Shown: positions 9,813-18,512, counted from the first letter of the stretch. The stretch is 64,000 nt of DNA from CAZWBR01 sp964632305 (GCA_964632305.1 CAZWBR010000006.1:1-64000), one strand, 5' to 3'. The notes: a model not told the origin generated them from the letters alone. Numbers and translations are program-made.

Positions 9813-10886
9813 TTAAAGTTTTGAAAGCCTGCTTAATAAATAATGATCTGCCAAAACAATTGCTGCCATGGCCTCGACAATCGGGACTGCCCTGGGCAAC
9901 ACACATGGATCATGCCGCCCTTTCACATTTACAATAGCCTCGTTTTCATTCCGATCAATGGTTCTCTGCTCCTTGAGCAGGGTTGCAATTGGCTTGAAAG
10001 CTACCCGCCAATAAATATCCTGACCATTTGAAATTCCTCCCTGAATACCGCCCGAATGGTTGGTCAACGTCGAAACCCCTTTATCTGTTTTTACAAAAAT
10101 ATCGTTGTGCTCCGAACCGGAAAGTTTTGTTCCCTCAAATCCCGAACCGTACTCGAACCCCTTTACCGCGTTAATCCCTAACATGGCATGGCCCAAATCG
10201 GCATGAAGTTTATTAAAGACCGGTTCTCCCCATCCGGCAGGCACTCCGGTTACAATTCCACTGATCACTCCACCCACTGTATCGTGATTATTACCAGCCA
10301 TTTCAATGCGCGCAATCATTTTCTCGGCCGTCTCCTGATCGGGACATCGAACTATATTTGATTCGGTCTTCGTAAGATCAAGTTCCTGGGGCGATTTATC
10401 GAGCGCTATTTCACCAACCTGCGAGACATAGGCATTAATTTCAATCCCCAGGGTGGCTAATAATTGCCTGGCAACCGCTCCGGCCACTACCCTGGCTATC
10501 GTTTCACGGGCAGATGATCGTCCCCCGCCCCGGTGATCGCGCATTCCGTATTTTTGGTCATAAGTAAAATCTGCATGGGAGGGACGGTACAAATTTTTGA
10601 TATTATTGTAATCCGATGAATGCTGATCTTTATTGCGTACAATAAAGCCAATTGGGGTCCCTGTGGTTTGCCCTTCAAAAATCCCCGAAAGAAATTCGAC
10701 CCGATCCGACTCACTCCTTTGAGTGGTAATATGCGATTGCCCGGGTTTCCTCCGGTCAAGCTCATATTGGACCTGCTCAATATCGATCGTCAAACCGGCC
10801 GGACATCCATCGATCACTCCCCCGATTGCCGCCCCGTGAGACTCTCCAAAAGAGGTGAGGCAGAATATTTTACCTATACTATTCAT
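9813..10886 (-). CDS. aroC: chorismate synthase
   Basis: Converts 5-enolpyruvylshikimate-3-phosphate to chorismate, the last common step of aromatic amino acid synthesis, using reduced FMN. Full length at 357 residues. Signature stretches are SFGESHGAAIGGVIDGCPAG at the N-terminus, RPSHADFTYDQKYGMRDHRG and GGGRSSARETIARVVAGA near residues 100-140, and GIQGGISNGQDI near residue 280. It lies after the SlyD gene on the same strand but a terminator-like hairpin at 10893-10927 separates them. Confidence 0.97.
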   Translation of the reverse strand: MNSIGKIFCLTSFGESHGAAIGGVIDGCPAGLTIDIEQVQYELDRRKPGQSHITTQRSESDRVEFLSGIFEGQTTGTPIGFIVRNKDQHSSDYNNIKNLYRPSHADFTYDQKYGMRDHRGGGRSSARETIARVVAGAVARQLLATLGIEINAYVSQVGEIALDKSPQELDLTKTESNIVRCPDQETAEKMIARIEMAGNNHDTVGGVISGIVTGVPAGWGEPVFNKLHADLGHAMLGINAVKGFEYGSGFEGTKLSGSEHNDIFVKTDKGVSTLTNHSGGIQGGISNGQDIYWRVAFKPIATLLKEQRTIDRNENEAIVNVKGRHDPCVLPRAVPIVEAMAAIVLADHYLLSRLSKL

Positions 10887-10892
10887 GTTAAA

Positions 10893-10927
10893 AAATTAAT
10901 AAACCCGAAGTTTTCACCCCGGGTTTA
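10893..10927 (-). terminator. terminator of the SlyD gene
   Basis: Minus-strand stem AAACCCG (10920-10926) / CGGGTTT (10901-10907) with a 12-nt loop, followed by ATTAATTTTTT. Confidence 0.65.
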
Positions 10928-10974
10928 TAAAATTAATATTTCTATCGTAATCTGAAAAAGATTACCTTGATTTT

Positions 10975-11553
10975 TTAGGAACAACCGCAACCGCTTCCAC
11001 AACCGGAATCACCACAGCCGTCGCCGCAATCATCACCGCCGCAGCTACCGCTGCCACAACCACAACCGCCAGCGTTATACACTGCGTTAAGTTCCTCTTC
11101 AGTAGCATCACGTACTTCAAGGATTTCGCCTTCAAAATGAAGATCTTCTCCGGCAAGCGGATGATTAAAATCCATGGTTACGGTCTCCTCCTGAACTGAG
11201 ACTACCAATCCGTCCATTCGTTGGCCGTGTGCCGACATCATCGGGATTGAGTTTCCGGGAGTCAACATCTCTTCATCAATTTTCCCGTTAACCTGGAAAA
11301 TAGTCTTTGGAAGATCAACAACAGCTTCTTCGTTGACCTCACCATATCCGTCTTTTGCAGGAATATCGATTTCAAATTTATCCCCGGCTTTTTTTCCTGT
11401 AAGATGGCTTTCAAAGGCAGGAATCATCAATCCAGCGCCATAAAGAAATACCAAAGGGTTCTCTTTTCCGGCTGTTTCGAAAACATCCCCATTCTTTCCT
11501 TCCAATCTCAACTCATAGGTCAACGAGACCATTCTATCTTTCGCTATTGTCAT
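10975..11553 (-). CDS. slyD: FKBP-type peptidyl-prolyl isomerase, SlyD-like, with Cys-rich metal-binding tail
   Basis: Cytoplasmic prolyl isomerase and chaperone of 192 residues. Residues of about 1-70 and 125-150 form the FKBP fold (VSLTYELRLEGKNGDVFET, LVFLYGAGLMIPAFESHLTG), with the insert-in-flap chaperone domain between them (YGEVNEEAVVDLPKTIF, HGQRMDGLVVSV). The last 31 residues are almost only Gly, Cys, Asp and Ser, with eight cysteines in CxC, CxxC-like and C-x3/4-C spacing. In E. coli SlyD the corresponding tail is His/Cys-rich and binds nickel and zinc; here there is no histidine in the tail, so thiol ligation of zinc, copper or nickel is inferred. Confidence 0.93.
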   Translation of the reverse strand: MTIAKDRMVSLTYELRLEGKNGDVFETAGKENPLVFLYGAGLMIPAFESHLTGKKAGDKFEIDIPAKDGYGEVNEEAVVDLPKTIFQVNGKIDEEMLTPGNSIPMMSAHGQRMDGLVVSVQEETVTMDFNHPLAGEDLHFEGEILEVRDATEEELNAVYNAGGCGCGSGSCGGDDCGDGCGDSGCGSGCGCS

Positions 11554-11733
11554 AAATACCTGATTAATTATTATTTTTGAATCTGCAAAGTAAACATGTT
11601 ATTCTGTAACTTCAATAAGTTAAAACGGAAAAGAGAAAAAAATGTTTTCACCGGCTCACAAAATACCGGAAACAATTATCTGAATAGGCCTTGGACATTC
11701 CGGAGAGCAATCATTAAATAACCTGTGAGAATA

Positions 11734-12483
11734 CTATAATCCTTCCTCCTGGTATTCATATTTCACATTGTCGATACAGACATAAGCGGGCGTATTCATC
11801 CCCCAATCTCCATTATCTGTTGAAGAGAGTTCAAACTTTAGTTTATTGATCTTTCCCAAAGATGTAAGATCAGCTTCGGTCCACTTATTTACAATATAAT
11901 CTTTTGAATTATCGGCATTACGGTAGTCGGCCAGGTAAAATTCAACCGTTCCTGTAGAGATACCGTCAGCATCGTAACCTGTAATAGTAACCTTAAACCA
12001 GTCCTGATCATTACCGGAAACTCCGCCAAATTTTTCACAATAGATATCCCCGTTTTTCATCGATAGGGCAGCATAGGTATTGTTACACAACGAAACACTT
12101 CTTAACTGATATTCAACTCCTTCAGGAAAAGAAGCATAGGTTCCTGCCACATAATACAATAGGGCAAATTTATTGTTCCCGTTGGAAGAATCAAACACGC
12201 TGTATTGGTTTCCGTATCCGGCAGTTGTAATGTCACTCTTTTGAGAATAAGCAAAACCTGACCAATACGAATTAGCTCCTGCTTCAGTATAACTATTTGA
12301 AAAAGAAAGATCTGCACTTTGAAACTTCCCACTTCCATCAGCTCCGTTCCAATACCCCTCTGCCCCGACCGACAGGCTTTCAAGATTAGCATTATGGATT
12401 TCAACATCATCATCCTTATCGCATGACGCTAAAAACAATAAAGAGGCAACTGCCGCAACAAAAAGTAATCTGTAATTTTTCAT
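11734..12483 (-). CDS. DUF4465 surface lipoprotein of a cobalamin-riboswitch operon
   Basis: A 249-residue exported lipoprotein: signal peptide with lipobox LASC (Cys21) followed by an acidic DKDDD stretch, as in surface-exposed Bacteroidota lipoproteins. The rest matches the DUF4465 beta-sandwich pattern (SYWSGFAYSQKSD, ITGYDADGISTGTVEFYLAD, YVCIDNVKYE). Its start overlaps the upstream CWC gene by 4 bp and both lie behind a cobalamin riboswitch (12801-12995), so it should be made when vitamin B12 is scarce. Binding of cobamides at the cell surface is the natural inference; lipoproteins with that role are known in Bacteroides B12 loci. No BtuB receptor is in this window. Confidence 0.88.
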   Translation of the reverse strand: MKNYRLLFVAAVASLLFLASCDKDDDVEIHNANLESLSVGAEGYWNGADGSGKFQSADLSFSNSYTEAGANSYWSGFAYSQKSDITTAGYGNQYSVFDSSNGNNKFALLYYVAGTYASFPEGVEYQLRSVSLCNNTYAALSMKNGDIYCEKFGGVSGNDQDWFKVTITGYDADGISTGTVEFYLADYRNADNSKDYIVNKWTEADLTSLGKINKLKFELSSTDNGDWGMNTPAYVCIDNVKYEYQEEGL

Positions 12484-12686
12484 GATTGATTAAGTTTTAA
12501 ATTCTGATTATCATTTAAATAAACACTTATTTCCCGTAAACAATCACGACAAAGGCAACCGTTGTAATGTTCCGACAAATAATGGCGCAACACTTCAGGC
12601 ACCGGCTCTGTAAAGCACCAGCACCTCTCATTCTCACCGTGGCAACAATCAAAAACCTTGTTACAGCGCGGACAAATTTTTTCCAT
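12480..12686 (-). CDS. cysteine-rich CWC family protein
   Basis: A 68-residue protein of the Cys_rich_CWC family. It begins MEKICPRCNKVFDCCHGENE, has the name-giving CWC at residues 22-24 (RCWCF) and a second Cys cluster GCLCRDCLREI, so ten cysteines in all. Zinc or another thiophilic metal is the likely ligand. The stop codon overlaps the DUF4465 start (ATGA), so the two genes are translationally coupled and under the cobalamin riboswitch upstream. Why a thiol-rich protein belongs to a B12 operon is not known. Confidence 0.88.
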   Translation of the reverse strand: MEKICPRCNKVFDCCHGENERCWCFTEPVPEVLRHYLSEHYNGCLCRDCLREISVYLNDNQNLKLNQS

Positions 12687-12800
12687 TCAAAATAACTATA
12701 ACGGTACATTTGCCGGCTTTCTTTTAAAAGAGAAAAATGAATGACAAAGAATTGCATTTCATTTTTGCTGTTTTTCCCGAAAGCAAAAAATTTAGTAGTC

Positions 12801-12995
12801 AAATCCGGCAGGTCTTCTGGCTCGCCCGGTCTTCCGTACCTTCCCGCCCCTACCGAAAACTATCGGAATCGGGACAGTGGTTTTTGATTCAGAAAACCAT
12901 ATAATGGGCTTACAGCTGCGGGTACAGCTCCGGTATTCCACCGGATTCCCTTTTCATTTTCCTTCCCCGACGGGGATCGGAAAAACCGTAATTCA
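12801..12995 (-). promoter_or_regulatory. cobalamin (B12) riboswitch
   Basis: All conserved parts of the cobalamin aptamer appear in order on the minus strand: GGGAATCCGGTG (12939-12950), CCGGAGCTG then CCCGCAGCTGTAAG (12909-12933), CCACTGTCCC (12871-12880), GGGAAGG (12839-12845) and the B12 box GAGCCAGAAGACCTGCC (12807-12823). It starts within about ten bases of the predicted transcription start and ends about 115 bp before the CWC start codon. Adenosylcobalamin binding is expected to lower expression of the CWC and DUF4465 genes. Confidence 0.97.
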
Positions 12996-12998
12996 GGG

Positions 12999-13006
12999 CA
13001 AAAATA
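12999..13006 (-). promoter_or_regulatory. -7 promoter box of the B12-riboswitch operon
   Basis: Minus strand TATTTTTG is an exact TAnnTTTG match placed seven or eight bases ahead of the first paired bases of the riboswitch. The -33 region (AGTGGTGG) is a poor match. Confidence 0.5.
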
Positions 13007-13151
13007 CATTTTTTTCAGTCCACCACCACTTTATGTAGAGGATTTAATCATTATTAAATTTTCTCTTCCGATAAATCCATTTAGGAATAACGATCATGAA
13101 TGAACTGACGGCTTTTTTAGTATTTTTATTCCTGCAAAAACTCTGAATTTT

Positions 13152-15155
13152 ATGACCCTTGACGAAGCCAGAACAAAGATCAATATACTTAGGGAAAGTA
13201 TTGAACATCATAACTATAACTATTATGTTCTAAACCAACCCACCATCAGTGATTTTGATTTCGACCGTATGATGGAGGAACTGATTCACCTGGAAAATGA
13301 ATTTCCCCAATGGTCCGATCCCAATTCCCCGACTCAACGCGTCGGAAGCGATCTCAATAAGGAATTTCAGCAGGTCGAACATAAATACCCCATGCTCTCC
13401 CTCTCCAATACCTATTCTGAAGGTGAAGTTCGCGATTTTGTTCAAAGGGTCATAAAATTATCAGACGAAGAACCCTCCTATGTTTGCGAACTGAAGTTCG
13501 ATGGGACCTCCATCAGTCTTACCTACGAAAACGGAGAGTTAATCCGGGCGGTCACCCGCGGGGATGGAGAAAAAGGCGACGATGTGACCAGCAATGTAAA
13601 AACGATCCGCAGTATTCCGCTTAAGCTGAAAGGCGATTATCCCCCGGTTTTCGAGATACGGGGTGAAATAGTAATGCCATTTGAGGTGTTCGAAGAGTTA
13701 AACCGCGAACGTGAAGATATTGGCGAACAGCTTTTTGCCAATCCTCGCAACGCGGCCTCCGGCACCCTTAAACTGCAAAACTCAGCGCAGGTCGCTACCC
13801 GAAAACTCGACGCCTATTTGTATCACCTGTTAGGGGATAACCTTCCCGACGATGGTCACTACGAACTGCTGCAACATGCCCGGCGATGGGGATTTAAAGT
13901 ATCTGAACATATCCGAATATGTAATTCAGTAGAAGAAATCCTCAATTACCTGGAGGAATGGAACCACAGGCGAAAAGATTTACCGGTAGCCACCGATGGA
14001 GTGGTCATCAAGGTCAACTCGCGAAGAATACAGGAGGAACTGGGCTTCACAGCCAAATCGCCCCGTTGGGCCATTGCTTACAAATTTAAAGCCGAGCGCG
14101 TGAGTACTCCCCTACTCTCCATCTCCTACCAGGTGGGGCGAACCGGGGCTGTCACCCCGGTGGCCAATCTCGAACCCGTTCTGCTGGCCGGAACAGTAGT
14201 AAAAAGAGCATCCCTTCACAATGCCGACATCATCCGAAACCTCGATCTTCATCAAAACGATGTGGTCTATGTTGAAAAGGGAGGGGAAATAATTCCCAAA
14301 ATCGTCGGAGTCGATAATTCACAACGTCACCCGATGAATCCAAGGGTCGAATTCATCACCCATTGCCCCGAATGCAATTCCCAATTGGTCAGACAGGAAG
14401 GCGAAGCCGCCTGGTACTGCCCCAACGAAGAGGGATGCCCTCCACAGATAAAGGGGAAGATCGAGCACTTTATCGGCCGAAAGGCCATGAATATTGATGG
14501 TATTGGTACCGAAACAATCGACCTGCTCTTCCAAAACGGATTGATCAGGAATATTGCTGATCTGTATGAGTTGAAAAAGGACGACCTGGTCAATCTGGAT
14601 AGAATGGGCGAAAAATCAGCTGCTAAAATCCTGGAAAGTCTCGAATCCTCAAAAAATATTCCCTTCGAAAGGATACTCTTTGCCCTTGGGATACGTTATG
14701 TGGGTGAGACCGTCGCAAAGAAGTTAGCCCGCGAAATGGGCTCCATCGATCGCTTGCTAAACGCTTCGATCGATGAATTGACCTCCATCGGTGAGATTGG
14801 CTCCAGAATAGCGGAAAGCCTAACTACATGGTTCTCAAAAGATGAAAATCTACTTCTATTGTCAAGATTACGCGAAAACGGCCTGATAATGGAACAGGTT
14901 TCAAAGAAAAATGAGGGCGGAGGCGAAAAACTGAAAGGCCTTTCCATCATCATTTCCGGAACGTTTAAAAATTTTTCACGGGATAAATTGAAAGAAATTA
15001 TCGAATTGAACGGGGGACAAAACGTCACCTCCATCTCCTCAAAAACAAGCTATCTGATTGCAGGTGAAAACATTGGACCAGCAAAACTGGAGAAGGCAAC
15101 TAAATTGAAGATCCCCATAATTTCGGAGGATGAATTTATGCAACTTTTAAATTGA
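13152..15155 (+). CDS. ligA: NAD-dependent DNA ligase
   Basis: Seals nicks in replication and repair using NAD+. Full length at 667 residues. The N-terminal NAD-binding Ia domain has HHNYNYYVLNQPTISDFDFD; the adenylated lysine is Lys115 in CELKFDGTSISL; the zinc finger is CPEC...YCPNEEGCPPQ at about residues 402-426; tandem helix-hairpin-helix motifs follow, and a BRCT domain ends the protein (LKGLSIIISGTFKNFSRDKL). It is monocistronic or leads the DUF6913-dapA genes 70 bp downstream. Confidence 0.98.
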   Translation: MTLDEARTKINILRESIEHHNYNYYVLNQPTISDFDFDRMMEELIHLENEFPQWSDPNSPTQRVGSDLNKEFQQVEHKYPMLSLSNTYSEGEVRDFVQRVIKLSDEEPSYVCELKFDGTSISLTYENGELIRAVTRGDGEKGDDVTSNVKTIRSIPLKLKGDYPPVFEIRGEIVMPFEVFEELNREREDIGEQLFANPRNAASGTLKLQNSAQVATRKLDAYLYHLLGDNLPDDGHYELLQHARRWGFKVSEHIRICNSVEEILNYLEEWNHRRKDLPVATDGVVIKVNSRRIQEELGFTAKSPRWAIAYKFKAERVSTPLLSISYQVGRTGAVTPVANLEPVLLAGTVVKRASLHNADIIRNLDLHQNDVVYVEKGGEIIPKIVGVDNSQRHPMNPRVEFITHCPECNSQLVRQEGEAAWYCPNEEGCPPQIKGKIEHFIGRKAMNIDGIGTETIDLLFQNGLIRNIADLYELKKDDLVNLDRMGEKSAAKILESLESSKNIPFERILFALGIRYVGETVAKKLAREMGSIDRLLNASIDELTSIGEIGSRIAESLTTWFSKDENLLLLSRLRENGLIMEQVSKKNEGGGEKLKGLSIIISGTFKNFSRDKLKEIIELNGGQNVTSISSKTSYLIAGENIGPAKLEKATKLKIPIISEDEFMQLLN

Positions 15156-15225
15156 AAGTTAATAAGTTGTAACTATTTTTAAAAAAGTGAGTACATTAAA
15201 AACGATTTTGTAACTTTGACCCGAC

Positions 15226-15771
15226 ATGATTGGAAAAATTGTAAGTCCATATCTGAAGAAAAAATTGCTTGACCAGTATGGCAAGCAAAAACGGACCGTA
15301 AAGCTCCAAACATTGAAAAGCGCTAAAAACGTTGGAATACTGTGGAATCCTTCCGATGAATACAGCATTGAGACGTTCGAATTATTGAGAAAAGTTCTTA
15401 AAGAAAAGGGAATCAAGTCAACAGGTTTGGCCTTTATCGATTCGAAAAGAGAAATGGAGACCCTCTCAACTGTCTCCCATTCCTCCTTTTTGAACAAAAG
15501 AGAGGTCAACTTTCTGGGCAAACCGGCCAGCAGCGAAGCTTCGCAATTTATGCAGCAGCCTTTCGATATCCTGATTGATTTGACCATAAAAAAGGCTTAT
15601 GCCTTACAATATATTCTTATCAATTCTCAGGCGCGATTCAAAGTGGGTTGGAAAGCCAATGAATACAATTTTTATGATCTGGATGTCGATGTTTCCGGAC
15701 ATCCGGACTGCAATTATTTAATGGAACAGATAATTTTCTACCTGGATAAAATTAAAGAAAAGAGTGAGTGA
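15226..15771 (+). CDS. DUF6913 family protein
   Basis: A 181-residue cytoplasmic protein matching the Bacteroidota family DUF6913, with the motifs NVGILWNPSDEYSIETFELL, FDILIDLTIKKAYALQYI and HPDCNYLMEQIIFYLDKIK. It has a basic N-terminus and no signal peptide. Its biochemical role is unknown to me. The stop codon falls 4 bp before the dapA ATG, so the two are cotranscribed; pairing with dapA suggests a link to lysine or cell-wall precursor synthesis, which is only inference. TAACTTTG at 15211-15218 resembles a -7 box but would leave almost no leader. Confidence 0.85.
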   Translation: MIGKIVSPYLKKKLLDQYGKQKRTVKLQTLKSAKNVGILWNPSDEYSIETFELLRKVLKEKGIKSTGLAFIDSKREMETLSTVSHSSFLNKREVNFLGKPASSEASQFMQQPFDILIDLTIKKAYALQYILINSQARFKVGWKANEYNFYDLDVDVSGHPDCNYLMEQIIFYLDKIKEKSE

Positions 15772-15775
15772 TATT

Positions 15776-16657
15776 ATGGGAAATAGCTTTCGGGGAGCCG
15801 GTGTAGCATTGATAACACCCTTTACAGAGAATTTGCAGATTGATTTTCCAAGTTTGGGCAAAATCGTTGATCATCAAATCGAAAATGGAATCGATTTTTT
15901 AGTGGCATTGGGCACAACAGCCGAAGCGGCCACTTTAAGTAAGGACGAGAAACAAGAGGTCATCAATTTTGTCTGCAACCATGCCCGCAAAAGGGTTCCC
16001 GTTCTGATTGGCATCGGGGGCAACGACACCTTGGCTGTCATTGATTGCCTCAAGACTATCGATCTTTCGAAGGCCGACGGGATCCTCTCGGTCGTTCCTT
16101 ATTACAATAAACCAACCCAGGAAGGGATCTACCAACATTTCATGGCAATTGCCCAAAACTGCCCCTTACCCATTGTTTTATATAATGTACCGGGACGTAC
16201 CGGGGTCAGCATGACGGCAGAGACCACCCTGCGTCTGGCCTACTCTTCCGACAAATTCGTTGGCACTAAAGAGGCCTCCGGCAATTTCGCGGAAATCTGC
16301 CGTATTCTCAAGAATAAACCCTCTACCTTCGCCTTGTTGTCTGGCGACGACAGCTTAATCGTCCCCACCACCTCACTTGGAGGAGAAGGAGTTATCTCTG
16401 TTGCAGCCAATGTACTGCCCTCATTCGTTGCCGCTACAACCCACGCCGCCCTTAAGGGCGATTATTCGACGGCCGCCTCCAACCAACTGAAAATGCAGCC
16501 ATTGCTCGATCTGTTGTTCGTCGAAGGTAACCCCTCGGGAATTAAAGCAGCCATGCACACTATGGGTATGATCGAAAACAAACTTCGCCTTCCGCTGGTA
16601 CCGGTAAGCGATAAAACCCATAATCAAATCGAAAAAGAAGTGAAAGCCCTTCTTTAG
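15776..16657 (+). CDS. dapA: 4-hydroxy-tetrahydrodipicolinate synthase
   Basis: Condenses pyruvate with aspartate semialdehyde, the first committed step to diaminopimelate and lysine. I chose the ATG at 15776 (MGNSFRGAGVALITPF), which fits the family N-terminus; a GTG at 15764 would add four residues and overlap DUF6913. The TIM barrel carries the Schiff-base lysine in FVGTKEASG, the catalytic tyrosine in LYNVPGRTG, and ALGTTAEAATLSKDEK for substrate binding. Length 293 residues is normal. A terminator follows at 16693. Confidence 0.96.
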   Translation: MGNSFRGAGVALITPFTENLQIDFPSLGKIVDHQIENGIDFLVALGTTAEAATLSKDEKQEVINFVCNHARKRVPVLIGIGGNDTLAVIDCLKTIDLSKADGILSVVPYYNKPTQEGIYQHFMAIAQNCPLPIVLYNVPGRTGVSMTAETTLRLAYSSDKFVGTKEASGNFAEICRILKNKPSTFALLSGDDSLIVPTTSLGGEGVISVAANVLPSFVAATTHAALKGDYSTAASNQLKMQPLLDLLFVEGNPSGIKAAMHTMGMIENKLRLPLVPVSDKTHNQIEKEVKALL

Positions 16658-16692
16658 AAAGAGACAAGGTAAGCGAATGCTTCACCTCCTAC

Positions 16693-16726
16693 ACCCGGAA
16701 AGCCTCAAACCTTTTCGGGTTTTTGT
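16693..16726 (+). terminator. terminator after dapA
   Basis: Stem ACCCGGAAAG (16693-16702) / CTTTTCGGGT (16711-16720), one G:U pair, followed by TTTTTGTTG. Confidence 0.75.
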
Positions 16727-16792
16727 TGTTATTTTAACGATGATCAGTCGCAAAGATTTGAAAAATTGTCATACATAACAACAAGACTACCA

Positions 16793-17944
16793 ATGCCGCA
16801 TTTGGAAACCAATGCAGAAAAAAACAGCAGGAGAAGAATCCTCCGGGATTATTCTTCCTCAAAATACAAAGGTCAGTTACAGCAGATTCTCGATGCTTTG
16901 CCCCAGCCCACGGCCTTGATGAGCCTTAATTATCAGTTGCTGCTGGTCAACAAAACGATGAATGGCCTGCTCGACCATTTAGACAACAAAGCATTGTTCC
17001 ATAAAAGGATCGGTGATTCATTTCGTTGCCAATATGCCCATAAAAGCAAAAACGGATGCGGCAGCTCCGTCAACTGCCAATTCTGCGGAATAATTAAAGC
17101 TCTCACCATCAGTAAAAATGAAAACGCACAGCACACCGAGGAATCCTATCTTTCCCTGGTCCATCCCAACGGAGAGCTCAAATCCTTCCTTAATCTGAGA
17201 ATAACAACCACCCCTTTTTATTACAGAAGAAAAAAATACCTGTTTTTAACCCTTTCCGATATTAGTGAGGAACTCCGCCGGAGAATGATGGAACGAATCT
17301 TCTTCCATGACATCCTCAATAAAGCAGGCAATATTTTGGGTATTGTCGATATTTTCCCGTCGTATCAGACAAATGGAGAAAAGAGTTCCAGCCTGATGGA
17401 ATCCCTGAGAATAACCTCCGCCGATCTGATCGAAGAAATTCTTTATCAACGCGATTTTTCTGCTGCTGAACACAACGAACTCCGTCCCAGATTTGAACGA
17501 AAAAACACTCTCGAAATCATAAAATTAACCAAGGCCCAGATAGAAAACAGTGATGTTGCTTTTAACAAAGAGATTCTTATAAGCGATGATTCTGTAAACC
17601 TGGACCTTATTACTGATGGGGTGTTGTTACGCAGGGTTCTGCTAAATATGCTGAAAAATGCCCTGGAAGCAACCCGACAGAACGGGATAATCAATTTCGG
17701 ATGTAAATCTTTGTCCGATACCCATGTTCGTTTCTGGGTCCAAAACAACACCGTGATCCCCAAAGAAATTCAGATACAAATCTTTACCAAATCCTTTTCA
17801 ACCAAAGAATCGGGACTTGGACTGGGCACCTACAGCATCCGGCTATTGGGTGAGAAATATCTAAAGGGGAAAATTTCCTTCCAGTCCAACGCTGAATCGG
17901 GCACCGTTTTTATGATCGATCTCCCTCTTGCCCCGGCTACCTGA
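16793..17944 (+). CDS. soluble PAS sensor histidine kinase with a four-cysteine cluster
   Basis: A cytoplasmic kinase without transmembrane segments. Numbering from the ATG at 16793 (a TTG at 16766 would add nine residues): a PAS-like domain at about 25-155 holds Cys79, Cys89, Cys95 and Cys98 (C-x9-C-x5-C-x2-C, FRCQY...GCGSSVNCQFC). The phosphoacceptor is His172 in FFHDILNKAGN, followed by an N-box LLNMLKNALEAT and G-box ESGLGLGTYS. The usual DxG of the ATP lid region reads VQNNTVIPKE. The cysteines suggest an Fe-S cluster or redox switch as in oxygen/redox kinases; this is inference. No response regulator is adjacent, so it is an orphan kinase. Confidence 0.85.
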   Translation: MPHLETNAEKNSRRRILRDYSSSKYKGQLQQILDALPQPTALMSLNYQLLLVNKTMNGLLDHLDNKALFHKRIGDSFRCQYAHKSKNGCGSSVNCQFCGIIKALTISKNENAQHTEESYLSLVHPNGELKSFLNLRITTTPFYYRRKKYLFLTLSDISEELRRRMMERIFFHDILNKAGNILGIVDIFPSYQTNGEKSSSLMESLRITSADLIEEILYQRDFSAAEHNELRPRFERKNTLEIIKLTKAQIENSDVAFNKEILISDDSVNLDLITDGVLLRRVLLNMLKNALEATRQNGIINFGCKSLSDTHVRFWVQNNTVIPKEIQIQIFTKSFSTKESGLGLGTYSIRLLGEKYLKGKISFQSNAESGTVFMIDLPLAPAT

Positions 17945-18073
17945 ATGATCTTTCATCTCCTTCAAATACCTGGAGTCCAATAATTTAATCCCCACACCCT
18001 CAATCCGGTTTCAATGCAACAGACAGATGCCTTTCTCAAGCTCTGGTCATGCCCGGATCATTTATGTCTTTTG

Positions 18074-18160
18074 AAAGAAGTATCTGTGTTATTTCTGTAT
18101 ATGTTAGGTACAGAAACAGCACAGATACTGTACAGAATGTATACAGAAACCCCGGCTTTG
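18074..18160 (+). repeat. intergenic 11-bp repeat element A (hairpin plus direct repeats)
   Basis: Arms TATCTGTGTTATTTCTGTA (18081-18099) and TACAGAAACAGCACAGATA (18109-18127) form a 19-bp hairpin with two mismatches. From 18107 four 11-mers follow without gaps: ggtacagaaac, agcacagatac, tgtacagaatg, tatacagaaac, ending in CCCCGGCTTTG. It lies between the convergent PAS kinase and DUF3276 genes. The rest of the 17945-18475 gap has a second palindrome (GAACAGGATTTCCTGTTC, 18314-18331) and no convincing gene. Confidence 0.8.
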
Positions 18161-18474
18161 ACAGGACCAAAACAATGCACGATTAAGGTTAAATCAATCT
18201 ATTCAGAACCCAGGCATAAAGCCCCGATATGTTCGGCCTGCGGAATAAGCCTGCACGTTTTCTCATGTAAATGAAACTGAGGAATATACATGAATGTTAC
18301 AGGATACAACCGGGAACAGGATTTCCTGTTCGGAAAAATCCCCCAAACGGTACTCAGAACACTCACTCACAGAACTGAAAATAAACACATTTCTTGTACC
18401 CGAACTGCTTACTGGAATTGTGAATAGACAGGAAGAATAATTAAAGATTGGTAAACCGCGTTAGGATCAGGGTA

Positions 18475-18512
18475 GAAAAAAGCCTCCGGGAACCTAATCC
18501 CGGAGGCTTTTC
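18475..18512. terminator. bidirectional terminator after the DUF3276 gene
   Basis: Perfect 12-bp stem AAGCCTCCGGGA (18480-18491) / TCCCGGAGGCTT (18498-18509) with T runs on both strands. Confidence 0.9.

Noticed and set aside
18014..18274. 86-codon plus-strand ORF
   Set aside because: It overlaps the hairpin and 11-bp repeats of element A; the translation has no family features and its composition follows the repeats.
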